DNA of 42,845 nucleotides from TMED14 sp965657195 (GTDB taxonomy: Bacteria > Bacteroidota > Bacteroidia > Flavobacteriales > Schleiferiaceae), in assembly GCA_965657195.1 (NCBI GenBank), contig CBFHNK010000008.1, positions 1 through 42,845 on the forward strand. Direction: 5' to 3'. The translations under genes and the position numbers were made by a program. The notes under the pieces are model-generated. The model ran no database searches, was not told where the DNA came from, and saw nothing but the letters and a program-made list of their open reading frames with translations. Below are positions 1 through 7,648 of the stretch, piece by piece; position 1 is the stretch's first letter, and each line of letters starts with the position of its first letter.

Positions 1-851
1 TTGAGGATAAAGAGCCTTTGTGGGAGCAGTTTAAGGCGGCTTCTTCAGTGCTGCATGAGAAGCGCCGCGTCAAGTTTGAAGAGCAGAAGGTTCAAAATTC
101 CGCACGACTCGAGGCTAAAGTGGCCAAAGTAGCCGAGGCCGAAGCGCTTAAGGCGCGCGAGCCCAAGAGCCACCAGGCATGGCAAAATGTGACTGAAAAG
201 CTCAACGAGCTTCGCACAGAGCTGGGCAAAATTGGCCGCACGTTTGGCGGTCAGAGCGACGAACTCTGGACCCGCTTTAAGGCGGTCGAGCGTTGGGCGT
301 ACAAGGAGCGCAACAACTTCTACAAGGACCGCAAAAAGAATTTGAAGTCCGCGTTGGATGTCAAGCTGCAGATTGTCGAGAAGGCTGAAGCCTTGGCGCA
401 GCGCACCGACTTTGGAGCCGCAGCAAAGGAGATGAAGCAGCTCCAGCAAGAGTGGAAGGATTCAGGGTTTGCGCCCAAAAAGGCCACCGACGAGCTCTGG
501 GCACGCTTTCGTGCGGCAGGCAACGCCTTCTTTGACGGAATGCGCGGAGCCCAAGGCGAAGAGCGCGCCGTGCGCAACGTGGCCTACAAAAAGGCCCAGG
601 GAATGCAGTCTGCCCGCCAGACCGTAGAACTCGCACGCCGCAAGCTGGCCCAGATGGAAAACAACATGGGATTCTTTCAGTTTGCCAAGCCAGATAGCCC
701 CATCGTGCAGGACGCCCTCAATAAGGTCGACCAAGCCCGACGCGAGCTTGAGGTTGCTGAAAAAGGGTTCCGCGACTACCAAAAAGCCGAGCGCGCAAAG
801 ACAGCAGACAGCCTTGCCCCTAGCGAGGATCCAGGAACCCCTGAAGCCTAA
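1..851 (+). CDS. DUF349 domain-containing protein, C-terminal part (5' end outside window)
   Basis: An open frame runs from the window edge (reading E-D-K-E-P-L-W-E-Q-F from base 3) to a TAA at 849-851, so the start lies upstream and about 282 residues are visible. The sequence is highly charged and helical, with repeated W-x-x-F/FK-A and ELWxRFRAAGNAFF-type patterns, including ELWTRFKAVERWAYKER and ELWARFRAAGNAFFDGM. These are the hallmark of tandem DUF349 repeats. Proteins of this family are common in Bacteroidota, usually several hundred residues long and of unknown biochemical role. A TTG at base 18 could be mistaken for a start, but coding clearly continues upstream of it. The stop is 3 nt before uvrB, so the two genes are probably co-transcribed. 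The last ~25 residues are low-complexity and rich in E, P and A. Family assignment is firm; function is unknown. Confidence 0.85.
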   Translation, partial: EDKEPLWEQFKAASSVLHEKRRVKFEEQKVQNSARLEAKVAKVAEAEALKAREPKSHQAWQNVTEKLNELRTELGKIGRTFGGQSDELWTRFKAVERWAYKERNNFYKDRKKNLKSALDVKLQIVEKAEALAQRTDFGAAAKEMKQLQQEWKDSGFAPKKATDELWARFRAAGNAFFDGMRGAQGEERAVRNVAYKKAQGMQSARQTVELARRKLAQMENNMGFFQFAKPDSPIVQDALNKVDQARRELEVAEKGFRDYQKAERAKTADSLAPSEDPGTPEA

Positions 852-854
852 GCC

Positions 855-2915
855 ATGGAAGGCCGTCCGCACAACCACGGCGGCAAGATCCTGAGCGAGC
901 TCGGACTGGCGGCGACGGGATCTGGAGGGTTCCGCCTTGAAAGCACGTTCAAGCCAACGGGCGACCAACCCGGCGCGATCGACGCGTTGTCGCGTGGCGT
1001 GCTTGAGGGTGAGCGGGCCCAAACCCTACTCGGGGTAACGGGATCAGGCAAAACGTTTAGCATCGCCAACGTCGTAGAACGCGTGCAGCGCCCGACGCTC
1101 GTCCTTTCGCACAACAAAACCTTGGCGGCCCAGCTCTACCAAGAGTTTAAGTCGTTTTTCCCGAACAACGCCGTCGAGTACTTCGTCAGCTACTACGACT
1201 ACTACCAGCCTGAGGCGTACATACCGTCCAGCGGAACCTACATCGAGAAAGACCTCAGCATCAACGACGAGATCGAGAAGCTGCGCCTGTCGACCACCTC
1301 TGCCCTGCTCAGCGGCCGCCGCGACGTACTCGTGGTCGCCTCAGTAAGCTGCTTGTACGGCATGGGCAATCCTGAAGCCTTCAAAAGCCAACAGGTACAG
1401 GTTGAACCTGGACAAAAAATCAGTCGCCAAAAGTTTTTGCACAGCCTTGTACAGGCACTGTACAGCCGAACCGAGGGCGAATTCAAGCGCGGAAACTTCA
1501 GGGTTAAGGGCGACACGGTCGACGTGTTCCCTGCCTACGGCGACATTTTTTACCGCATCCTCTTTTGGGGCGATGAAATCGAGCGCATCGAGCAGTGGGA
1601 CCCCGTGGCCAACGAGCGGCAGGCGGCCATGGAGCGACTGCGGATTTTTCCCGCCAACCTGTTTGTGACCACGCCCGACATGCTCAATGGGGCCATCAAG
1701 CAGATCGAGCTTGACCTCGGGGCGCAAGTCGACCACTTCACCAAAATGGGGCGTCCGCTCGAGGCAAAGCGACTTGAAGAGCGCACCGTATTTGACTTAG
1801 AGATGATTCGCGAGCTCGGATACTGTTCCGGAATCGAAAACTATTCGCGCTACCTGGACGGCCGCCAGCCCGGAACCCGCCCGTTCTGCTTGCTGGATTA
1901 CTTCCCAGACGACTTTCTGATGGTAGTTGACGAGAGCCACGTTACCCTGCCCCAAGTGCGTGCGATGTACGGCGGAGACCGCAGCCGCAAAGAGAATTTG
2001 GTGGAGTACGGATTTCGGCTTCCCGCCGCGATGGACAACCGCCCGTTGATGTTCAGCGAGTTCGAGCAGCTTCAGGGACAAACCATTTACGTGTCTGCCA
2101 CGCCAGCCGACTACGAACTGGGCCAGTCCGACGGCGTGGTTGTCGAGCAGTTGATTCGGCCCACCGGTCTGCTGGATCCGATTATTGAAGTGCGTCCTTT
2201 AGAAAACCAAGTCGACGACCTCATGGAAGAGGTTCGCCTGCGCAGCGAGCGCGACGAACGCGTGCTGGTGACGACCCTGACCAAGCGCATGGCCGAAGAG
2301 CTCACGAAGTACTTCATGCGCTACGGCGTGCGCTGCCGCTACATTCACAGCGACGTCGAAACCATGGAGCGCATCGAAATCATGGATTCGCTGCGTGCAG
2401 GCTTGTTCGACGTGCTGATCGGGGTCAACCTGCTTCGTGAGGGGCTTGACTTCCCTGAGGTTTCACTGGTCGCCATCATGGACGCCGACAAAGAAGGCTT
2501 CTTGCGCAGCGAACGCTCGCTGGTGCAGACCATTGGGCGTGCGGCGCGGAACGTCAACGGCATGGCCATTTTTTACGCCGACAAAATCACGGACTCCATG
2601 GCGCGTACGATTCGCGAAACCGAACGCCGCCGCGCAAAGCAAGAGGCGTACAACACGGCGCACGGTATGGTTCCGACGGCGCTTGTCAAAAAAGAACGGT
2701 CAAACGTGTTCGCCCAAAAAGCCAACGAATCCGCGGCCGCCGAGGTGCGCCGAACGACACTGGCCGAAGCCCTTCCCAAGTACGCCACCGAAGAGCAGCG
2801 CAAGTCGAAGGCCGCCGAACTCCGCAAAGAGATGGAAAAGGCGGCCAAAGAGCTGGATTTCTTGCGGGCTGCCGAGCTGCGCGACGCGATCACGGCACTC
2901 TCGACCAGCAACTAG
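855..2915 (+). CDS. uvrB: UvrABC excision nuclease subunit B
   Basis: UvrB is the damage-verifying helicase-like subunit of nucleotide excision repair. It is loaded by UvrA and then recruits UvrC. The 686-aa product is about the usual family length. Visible motifs are Walker A GVTGSGKT (60-67), the beta-hairpin region YFVSYYDYYQPEAYIP (about 110-125), DESH (359-362), helicase motif VI QTIGRAARN (about 560) and a C-terminal UVR domain (about 645-680), the contact site for UvrC. The ATG at 855 follows the DUF349 stop by 3 nt. Family members usually begin close to the FKPTGDQP motif, so this start gives roughly 25 extra N-terminal residues (M-E-G-R-P-H-N). I see no ATG nearer the motif, so I keep 855. 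Identity is certain; only the exact start is open. Confidence 0.97.
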   Translation: MEGRPHNHGGKILSELGLAATGSGGFRLESTFKPTGDQPGAIDALSRGVLEGERAQTLLGVTGSGKTFSIANVVERVQRPTLVLSHNKTLAAQLYQEFKSFFPNNAVEYFVSYYDYYQPEAYIPSSGTYIEKDLSINDEIEKLRLSTTSALLSGRRDVLVVASVSCLYGMGNPEAFKSQQVQVEPGQKISRQKFLHSLVQALYSRTEGEFKRGNFRVKGDTVDVFPAYGDIFYRILFWGDEIERIEQWDPVANERQAAMERLRIFPANLFVTTPDMLNGAIKQIELDLGAQVDHFTKMGRPLEAKRLEERTVFDLEMIRELGYCSGIENYSRYLDGRQPGTRPFCLLDYFPDDFLMVVDESHVTLPQVRAMYGGDRSRKENLVEYGFRLPAAMDNRPLMFSEFEQLQGQTIYVSATPADYELGQSDGVVVEQLIRPTGLLDPIIEVRPLENQVDDLMEEVRLRSERDERVLVTTLTKRMAEELTKYFMRYGVRCRYIHSDVETMERIEIMDSLRAGLFDVLIGVNLLREGLDFPEVSLVAIMDADKEGFLRSERSLVQTIGRAARNVNGMAIFYADKITDSMARTIRETERRRAKQEAYNTAHGMVPTALVKKERSNVFAQKANESAAAEVRRTTLAEALPKYATEEQRKSKAAELRKEMEKAAKELDFLRAAELRDAITALSTSN

Positions 2916-2940
2916 CACCGGGCAGCCAGCAGCAAACAAA

Positions 2941-2964
2941 AAGCCCCGCCAAATGGCAGGGCTT
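2941..2964. terminator. Bidirectional terminator hairpin between uvrB and the immunophilin operon
   Basis: AAGCCC at 2941-2946 pairs with GGGCTT at 2959-2964, and GCCA pairs with TGGC inside, with one mismatch. Read on the minus strand the stem is followed by CTTTTTGTTT, a good U-tract for the minus-strand operon that ends at 2986. In the plus direction the tail is weaker. Confidence 0.7.
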
Positions 2965-2985
2965 CTCAGTAGTTCGAACTGATTC

Positions 2986-4161
2986 TTACTTCAGCACGTC
3001 TTCGATCCACACGTCGAACACGAGCGTGGCGTTCGGGGGAATAACTCCGCCAGCACCTGCTTCACCATAGCCTAAGGCCGGTGGAATGATGAGCTTGGCG
3101 TGGCTGCCCTTCTTGAGGCCGATGAGGCCCTGCTGCCAACCCTTGATCACACGGCCTTGGTTGCCACACGTCACGGGAAATCCTTGGTAGGGCTCGCGCT
3201 GGGGGTTGTACTGGCCCCAAGCCTTGGCTACTTCTTTGACGCTCGTGTCAAAGGGCTTACCACTGTTCAGGTATCCGGCGTAGTGCACCAATGCTTGGTC
3301 ACCGTCAGCCATGGGCTCTCCCTCGCCTTCGGTTACGACCAAAACTTTGAGGCCTTCGGCGCGGTTCTCGGCCTTAGCAACCCACTCGGCATACTTCTTC
3401 TCGAACTCGGCGGAATTCACCATTCCGTTGGTAAACCAGGTAAACTCAGCTGCGCGCGCGGCGCCTTTGGCTTCAGCTTCAGCAGCCTCTTTAGCGGCTT
3501 TGGCTTCGGCTCCTGCAAGCCCTTCAGTGAAGACCTTTGGCGCGTCAAATTCTTTAGCCGCCTTGCCCTGACGAATAATTTTCACCTTCAAGGTGATCGG
3601 CGTTTTGGGCATGTCGCGGGGGTCGCGCTCGGCATTGGCAATCTCGGTCACTTTCTCGAGGCCCGCGATTACTTTGCCAAAAATGCTGTGGCGGTCGTCC
3701 AACCAGTTGGTTGCGACTTCGGTGATGAAAAACTGCGATCCGTTGGTGCCGGGTCCGCTGTTGGCCATCGACAGGATGCCAGGGCCGTTGTGGCGAAGGC
3801 TGGGGTGGAATTCGTCGGGGAACTGGTACCCAGGACCGCCGGTTCCGCGGCCGTCAGGGTCGCCACCTTGAATCATGAACTGGGGAATCACGCGGTGAAA
3901 AATGAGTCCGTCAAAGAAGGGCTCGCCCTTTTTCACGGTCACTTTGGGGTGGTTGCCCTCGGCCAACGCCACGAAATTGGCCACCGTAATCGGAGCCTTT
4001 TCCATTTCAAGTTGAATGAGGATGTCGCCCTTGCTGGTCTCAAAAAGGGCGTAGAGGCCGTCTCCGACCTTGATTTCTTGGTTGTTCACGCGAATATCTG
4101 GTGTTGCGCCGCAGGCCACTGCAAGCAGCGCCGAAGCGGCAAGAAGCGAAGGTTTAATCAT
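2986..4161 (-). CDS. Dual-domain peptidyl-prolyl isomerase lipoprotein (cyclophilin + FKBP)
   Basis: This 391-aa predicted lipoprotein carries two unrelated prolyl-isomerase folds. The signal MIKPSLLAASALLAVAC puts the lipid-modified cysteine at 17. Residues ~40-200 are a cyclophilin (FHRVIPQFMIQGGDPDGRG, then GSQFFITE and the W-L-D-D-R-H segment). Residues ~285-391 are an FKBP (ALVHYAGYL, RVIKGWQQGL, IPPALGYGEAG, VFDVWIEDV). A charged Ala/Glu/Lys linker joins them. I chose the ATG at 4161 because it gives the signal peptide and overlaps the upstream stop as ATGA; a longer frame to 4302 runs through the upstream gene and is spurious. It is the last gene of a three-gene operon. Two-fold immunophilins of this order are known from flavobacteria and Toxoplasma. 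The likely role is folding of periplasmic or outer-membrane proteins (inference). Confidence 0.92.
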   Translation of the reverse strand: MIKPSLLAASALLAVACGATPDIRVNNQEIKVGDGLYALFETSKGDILIQLEMEKAPITVANFVALAEGNHPKVTVKKGEPFFDGLIFHRVIPQFMIQGGDPDGRGTGGPGYQFPDEFHPSLRHNGPGILSMANSGPGTNGSQFFITEVATNWLDDRHSIFGKVIAGLEKVTEIANAERDPRDMPKTPITLKVKIIRQGKAAKEFDAPKVFTEGLAGAEAKAAKEAAEAEAKGAARAAEFTWFTNGMVNSAEFEKKYAEWVAKAENRAEGLKVLVVTEGEGEPMADGDQALVHYAGYLNSGKPFDTSVKEVAKAWGQYNPQREPYQGFPVTCGNQGRVIKGWQQGLIGLKKGSHAKLIIPPALGYGEAGAGGVIPPNATLVFDVWIEDVLK

Positions 4162-4670
4162 AGCACGCGAAGGTAATAAACAAGTGGACTCATTGGCGGA
4201 ACTTCTCCCTCCCCAGCAAATCCGTGCCCAAGGTGGGCAGGCAGCAGCAGCACCACGCTGTCCCCATGGCGAGCGCGCTGAAGGGCATACTGAAGGCCCC
4301 AAACGGCCGTGGGATCGCGCAGCACGCGCACCTCCTGCTCGCCCTCTTGGTACAGGTCGCCGCGCAGTCCAGTAAGTCGGAAGCGAATGTTCACGAGTTC
4401 TTTGTCTTGGATGGCGGAACCACTACCCTGCTCGACTCGGTATTCGTGGGCACCCGAACCCGCCGGCTGAAAGGCCCAGCCCGTTGAATCCATAAATTCC
4501 TTGATGAATCCGCGCTCCTGCTCAAGCGCCGCACGGTTTTGCTCGATTAGCCGTTCCTGAACTTCAGCTGAAGTCAGTTGCTGGGCTGGTTGTGCCTCTT
4601 CGGGCCGCTGGCACGAAGCTGCACAAAGACCAATGGCCCCAAGCAGGGCGCTAACGATTAGGCGAGCCAT
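4158..4670 (-). CDS. gldI: FKBP-type peptidyl-prolyl isomerase lipoprotein, GldI-like
   Basis: This is a 170-aa predicted lipoprotein with the signal MARLIVSALLGAIGLCAASC and the lipidated cysteine at 20. The C-terminal ~100 residues form a single FKBP domain: RFRLTGLRGDLYQEG, WGLQYALQRARHGDSVVLLLPAHLGHG and the terminal strand LVYYLRVL. In gliding flavobacteria GldI is an FKBP lipoprotein needed for motility and T9SS function. Size, lipobox and position (after a DHH phosphoesterase, before a cyclophilin-FKBP protein) fit that gene. The gene start lies 13 bases inside the DHH gene and its stop overlaps the next start as ATGA, so translation of all three is probably coupled. The family is sure; the GldI assignment rests on context and resemblance. 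Confidence 0.75.
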   Translation of the reverse strand: MARLIVSALLGAIGLCAASCQRPEEAQPAQQLTSAEVQERLIEQNRAALEQERGFIKEFMDSTGWAFQPAGSGAHEYRVEQGSGSAIQDKELVNIRFRLTGLRGDLYQEGEQEVRVLRDPTAVWGLQYALQRARHGDSVVLLLPAHLGHGFAGEGEVPPMSPLVYYLRVL

Positions 4671-5659
4671 TCTGAAAGCTTCTTAGTGAGTTCTTCTTTG
4701 AGCTGGGCAAGTCCGAGCGAAGAGGCTCCGCCCGCGGCATTTCGGTGGCCCCCACCGCTGTAGTGGCTGCGCGCAAATTCGTTGACGTCGCGATCACCGG
4801 TGCTGCGAAACGACATCTTCACCAGTCCCGCCGCATCTTCGCGAAGAAGTACGCTCACCTCTACCCCGTCCACCGATAGCCCCCAGTTTACGAGTCCTTC
4901 GCTGTCACCCGCAACATAGCCGGCAGACTCAAGGTCCGTAAGGCTTAGGGACAAGATGGCGGCACGTCCGCCAGCGAGCAGTTCCGCGCTTTGTAGGCCG
5001 TGGCCAAACGTATGCAGACGGCTCAACGGATTGGCGTCGTAGAGCCGAGTGTGAATGGCGTGCGGTTGGGCGCCTGCCTCAATAAGGCGAGCTGCCGTTG
5101 CCATGGTGTGCGCGGTGGTCGACGGGAAGCGAAACGAGCCGGTGTCGGTGATCATTCCCATCAGTAGGTTTTCGGCGCAGGCCACGTCAACCTGACCCCA
5201 TCCGTCGTCGGCGGTGATGAGGTCGGCAATCATTTCTGAGGTCGAACCCTTGGCAGTGTTGCTGTACGCATCGGCAAAAAGCCCGTCCGGCTGCTGGTGG
5301 TGGTCCACAAGCACTTGGCGCCCCGCGAATTCACGCACCATGGGTTCAAGGGCGGAACCCACCCGCGACGGCGTATTGTAGTCGAGGGCAAAGTGAAGTT
5401 CTGCACGGCGAAACACCTCGACAGCCTCGTCGGGACGCTCCTCGGCCACCGTCACAAACGTAGACGAATAGCCAGGACTCGACTGGATGGGCTTAGAGGG
5501 TGCGTTCGGAAGCACCACGCGAACCTGGTGCCCCGAAGCCCTGAGGTAGTGGGCCCAGCCCAGCGCAGAACCGATGGCGTCGCCGTCGGGATTCCAGTGT
5601 GTGGTGATGAGGATTTGGTGGGTTCGCTGCCGAAGGGCCTGCAGTACGTCGTGAATCAT
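4658..5659 (-). CDS. nrnA: DHH/DHHA1 phosphoesterase, NrnA-like (oligoribonuclease / pAp phosphatase type)
   Basis: The 333-aa product has the DHH-family metal site: H21, then PDGDAIGS (24-31), ALDYN (91-95) and the signature VDHHQQPDG with D119-H120-H121. The DHHA1 substrate-binding loop SGGGHRNAAGG lies near 301-311. NrnA-type enzymes degrade oligonucleotides of a few bases and remove the 3'-phosphate from pAp, and act in the cytosol. The length is typical of NrnA rather than of the longer RecJ or GdpP proteins. It is the first gene of the operon with the GldI-like and cyclophilin-FKBP lipoproteins and is divergent from ndk (54 bp between starts). The substrate preference cannot be read from sequence alone. 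Confidence 0.88.
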   Translation of the reverse strand: MIHDVLQALRQRTHQILITTHWNPDGDAIGSALGWAHYLRASGHQVRVVLPNAPSKPIQSSPGYSSTFVTVAEERPDEAVEVFRRAELHFALDYNTPSRVGSALEPMVREFAGRQVLVDHHQQPDGLFADAYSNTAKGSTSEMIADLITADDGWGQVDVACAENLLMGMITDTGSFRFPSTTAHTMATAARLIEAGAQPHAIHTRLYDANPLSRLHTFGHGLQSAELLAGGRAAILSLSLTDLESAGYVAGDSEGLVNWGLSVDGVEVSVLLREDAAGLVKMSFRSTGDRDVNEFARSHYSGGGHRNAAGGASSLGLAQLKEELTKKLSEWLA

Positions 5660-5672
5660 GGGGTAAATTTCG

Positions 5673-5680
5673 TACTTTTG
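5673..5680 (+). promoter_or_regulatory. Bacteroidota -7 box (TACTTTTG) for ndk
   Basis: TACTTTTG matches the TAnnTTTG -7 consensus of Bacteroidota and lies 33 nt before the ndk ATG. No clear TTTG/TTG -33 element is seen at the expected distance. Confidence 0.55.
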
Positions 5681-5713
5681 CAGCCGATTTTACGACCTCA
5701 ATTTCAACTTATC

Positions 5714-6136
5714 ATGAGCGCTACGAACCGCACTTTTACGATGATCAAGCCCGACGCCGTGGCCAACGGCCACATCGGTGCCATTCTCAACCACATTAAC
5801 AAGGCTGGATTCCGCATCGTAGCCATGAAGTTGACCCGCCTAAGCGTGGCCGAGGCTTCTGAGTTCTACGGCGTGCACAGCGAGCGTTCATTCTTTGGCG
5901 AACTCGTTGAGTACATGACCAGCGGCCCCATCGTAGCTGCCATCCTCGAGAAGGACAATGCCGTCGCTGACTTCCGCACCGTGATCGGCGCCACCGACCC
6001 TGCCAAAGCAGACGAGGGCACCATCCGCCGCCTCTACGCCCAGTCAATTGCCGCCAATGCCGTGCACGGCAGCGACAGCGACGAGAACGCAGCCATCGAA
6101 GGCGCGTTTTTCTTCAGCGGCCGCGAGCAGTTTTAA
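5714..6136 (+). CDS. ndk: Nucleoside diphosphate kinase
   Basis: Ndk transfers the gamma phosphate from ATP to nucleoside diphosphates through a phosphohistidine and balances NTP and dNTP pools. The 140-aa product has the family length. It begins MSATNRTFTMIKPDAV, with the conserved TxxMIKPDAV strand. It contains G-x-x-x-P-A/D-K-A-x-x-G-T-I-R (91-105) and the active-site segment NAVHGSDS with H118. The frame stays open upstream to 5297, but the family's N terminus fixes the ATG at 5714. It stands alone with its own -7 box and is followed by a strong hairpin terminator. Confidence 0.97.
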   Translation: MSATNRTFTMIKPDAVANGHIGAILNHINKAGFRIVAMKLTRLSVAEASEFYGVHSERSFFGELVEYMTSGPIVAAILEKDNAVADFRTVIGATDPAKADEGTIRRLYAQSIAANAVHGSDSDENAAIEGAFFFSGREQF

Positions 6137-6153
6137 GCTGTGTGAAAAAAAGT

Positions 6154-6207
6154 AAAATCCGGTTATACCCGGATTTTGTTCGAAATCCCGCCTCGGCGGG
6201 ATTTTTT
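6154..6207. terminator. Two tandem hairpins between convergent ndk and the DUF721 gene
   Basis: AAAATCCGG (6154-6162) pairs with CCGGATTTT (6169-6177). Just after it, AAATCCCGC (6183-6191) pairs with GCGGGATTT (6196-6204) and leads into a T-run. The second is a classic intrinsic terminator for ndk and, read backwards (AAATCCC preceded by A-runs), also serves the minus strand. The first may be a back-up. Confidence 0.8.
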
Positions 6208-6499
6208 ATTTGAGGACCAACTCCTTGATTTCGAGCTGGTCTTTGAGCTCTTCTTGAAGCCCTTGAAGAAGTCGCGTTTGCTGGGCCCTCAGTTCGTGGC
6301 GCAGGGAATCGGAATTGAGGTAGGCGGTCAAGATTCCGTCTGAAAACGTCAGCTTGCGCGTTTTCTGGACTGAGGCTTCGCCGAGCAGTGCCCGCCACGC
6401 AATCTGGCACAGCGCCAACTGAAACGCAGGCTTGTGCCGGTGCGGCGCAATCATGCGGCTGAGCACGTCGCCGAGGCCTTCGAGGTTGGGGCGCGGCAT
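6206..6499 (-). CDS. DUF721 (DciA-like) domain protein
   Basis: This small 97-aa protein has the DUF721 pattern: an N-terminal helical part (LEGLGDVLSRMI) followed by a strand-turn-helix with LTAYLNSDSLRHELRAQQ. DUF721 includes DciA, which helps load the replicative helicase DnaB in many bacteria; the Bacteroidota versions are short and single-domain. The start at 6499 lies 3 nt after the recF stop codon, so the two genes form an operon, a pairing common in Bacteroidota. A role in replication is an inference from family and neighbour. Confidence 0.82.
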   Translation of the reverse strand: MPRPNLEGLGDVLSRMIAPHRHKPAFQLALCQIAWRALLGEASVQKTRKLTFSDGILTAYLNSDSLRHELRAQQTRLLQGLQEELKDQLEIKELVLK

Positions 6500-6502
6500 C
6501 GC

Positions 6503-7600
6503 TTAGGCGTGGGTGAGTTCGTGAACTACGGATTCCTGGTCGAGCGCTTTCAGGAGCTCTGCCGTGCGTTCTGGGTGGGTATCGCTGACAAAGATTTGGC
6601 CGAATCGGTGGTCGTTGACCATGCGAATCAGACCTTCGACCCGCTGTGCATCGAGCTTGTCAAAGACGTCGTCAAGCAGTAAAATGGGCTTGCGACCAAG
6701 TGCCTGGTGAAGCACTTCAAACGCGGCAAGTTTAAGGGCAATCAAGAAGCTCTTTTGCTGCCCCTGGGACCCGACGCGCTGCAGCGGATGACCGTGGAGC
6801 GTAAAGTCAAGGTCTTCGCGGTGCGGCCCGGCCGAGGTAAACTGCAGCACTCGGTCTTTTGAAAGGCGTTCCGCAAGCAGATCTGCCATGCTCTGCTCGG
6901 CCAAGAGGCTTTCGTAGCGGAGCTCCACCCGTTCACGTCCGCCCGAGATGCCCTCGTAGGCCTCTTGAAGCATCGGGGTGAATTGGGCGGCAAACGCGCT
7001 TCGCGCGGCAAAAATGACGGGTGCGTACTCGCTGAGCTGGTGGTCGTAGAGCTCGAGCATGTCGGCCTGAAACGTGCGGTTAGCCGCGAAGTACTTGAGC
7101 AGGGCGTTGCGCTGCTTGAGGGCGCGCTGGTAGTTTTGAAGGGCGTCGAGGTATCCGCGGTCGGATTGGGCAATGACGGCGTCCATGAACTTGCGGCGAA
7201 CTTCGGATCCGCCGTGCAGGAGCACGTGGTCGCCCGGACTAATCATGACTACGGGAAAGCGACCCAAATGCTCGGACAAGCGCGGGTACTCGGCGTCGTC
7301 TGCTTTAAATACTTTTTTCTCGCTGCGTTTGAGGCCGCAGTAGACGGGAGTTGCTCCAGATTCCGCACGGAATTCACCCTGCACGACCAAAAACGGAGCG
7401 TCAAACTGAATGCAGTGGGCGTCGCTCGAGTGAAAGTAGCTCCGCGTCATGCACAGCATGTGCACGGCATCTAGGACCGAGGTTTTTCCAGACCCGTTAG
7501 AACCGACTAAAGCATTTAGTTTGGGCGAAAAGGCAAATTCAGCCTGGGCGTGGTTTTTAAAGTGGACCAACTTGAGGTGGTCGAGCACTACATCTTGCAT
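6503..7600 (-). CDS. recF: DNA replication and repair protein RecF
   Basis: RecF is an SMC-like ATPase that binds gapped DNA and helps RecO and RecR load RecA. The 365-aa product has Walker A GSNGSGKT (33-40), the ABC signature SQGQQKSF (about 280) and Walker B LLLDDVFDKLD (307-317), followed by IFVSDTH. I use the ATG at 7600 (M-Q-D-V-V-L-D-H-L-K-L) because family members start with this strand and a -7 box lies just 4 nt upstream. The longer frame to 7753 crosses the divergent gene and is not real. The following DUF721 gene is 3 nt downstream. recR, a pathway partner, lies elsewhere in the window. Confidence 0.96.
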   Translation of the reverse strand: MQDVVLDHLKLVHFKNHAQAEFAFSPKLNALVGSNGSGKTSVLDAVHMLCMTRSYFHSSDAHCIQFDAPFLVVQGEFRAESGATPVYCGLKRSEKKVFKADDAEYPRLSEHLGRFPVVMISPGDHVLLHGGSEVRRKFMDAVIAQSDRGYLDALQNYQRALKQRNALLKYFAANRTFQADMLELYDHQLSEYAPVIFAARSAFAAQFTPMLQEAYEGISGGRERVELRYESLLAEQSMADLLAERLSKDRVLQFTSAGPHREDLDFTLHGHPLQRVGSQGQQKSFLIALKLAAFEVLHQALGRKPILLLDDVFDKLDAQRVEGLIRMVNDHRFGQIFVSDTHPERTAELLKALDQESVVHELTHA

Positions 7601-7620
7601 GATGCAAAAGTACCTAGGTA
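7595..7620. promoter_or_regulatory. Two palindromes in the recF / TPR-gene divergent promoter
   Basis: TTGCAT-G-ATGCAA (7595-7607) is a perfect inverted repeat covering the recF start codon and part of its -7 box. TACCTAGGTA (7611-7620) is a perfect 10-bp palindrome between the two divergent -7 boxes. Their placement suits an operator, but no regulator is identified. Confidence 0.4.
7605..7612 (-). promoter_or_regulatory. -7 box (TACTTTTG) 4 nt before the recF start
   Basis: On the minus strand the order is TACTTTTG, CATC, ATG. A -7 box this close places the transcription start at or next to the recF start codon, implying a leaderless or nearly leaderless mRNA. Confidence 0.65.
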
Positions 7621-7633
7621 TGCGTGCTTTGGC

Positions 7634-7641
7634 TATCTTTG
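7634..7641 (+). promoter_or_regulatory. -7 box (TATCTTTG) 7 nt before the TPR gene start
   Basis: The order is TATCTTTG, CCGCCCT, ATG. It is divergent from the recF box 21 bp away and again implies a 5' leader of only a few bases. Confidence 0.65.
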
Positions 7642-7648
7642 CCGCCCT

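Noticed and set aside
3100..4176. 358-codon plus-strand frame over the cyclophilin-FKBP gene
   Set aside because: It is antisense to a clear two-domain isomerase; the sequence is not protein-like.
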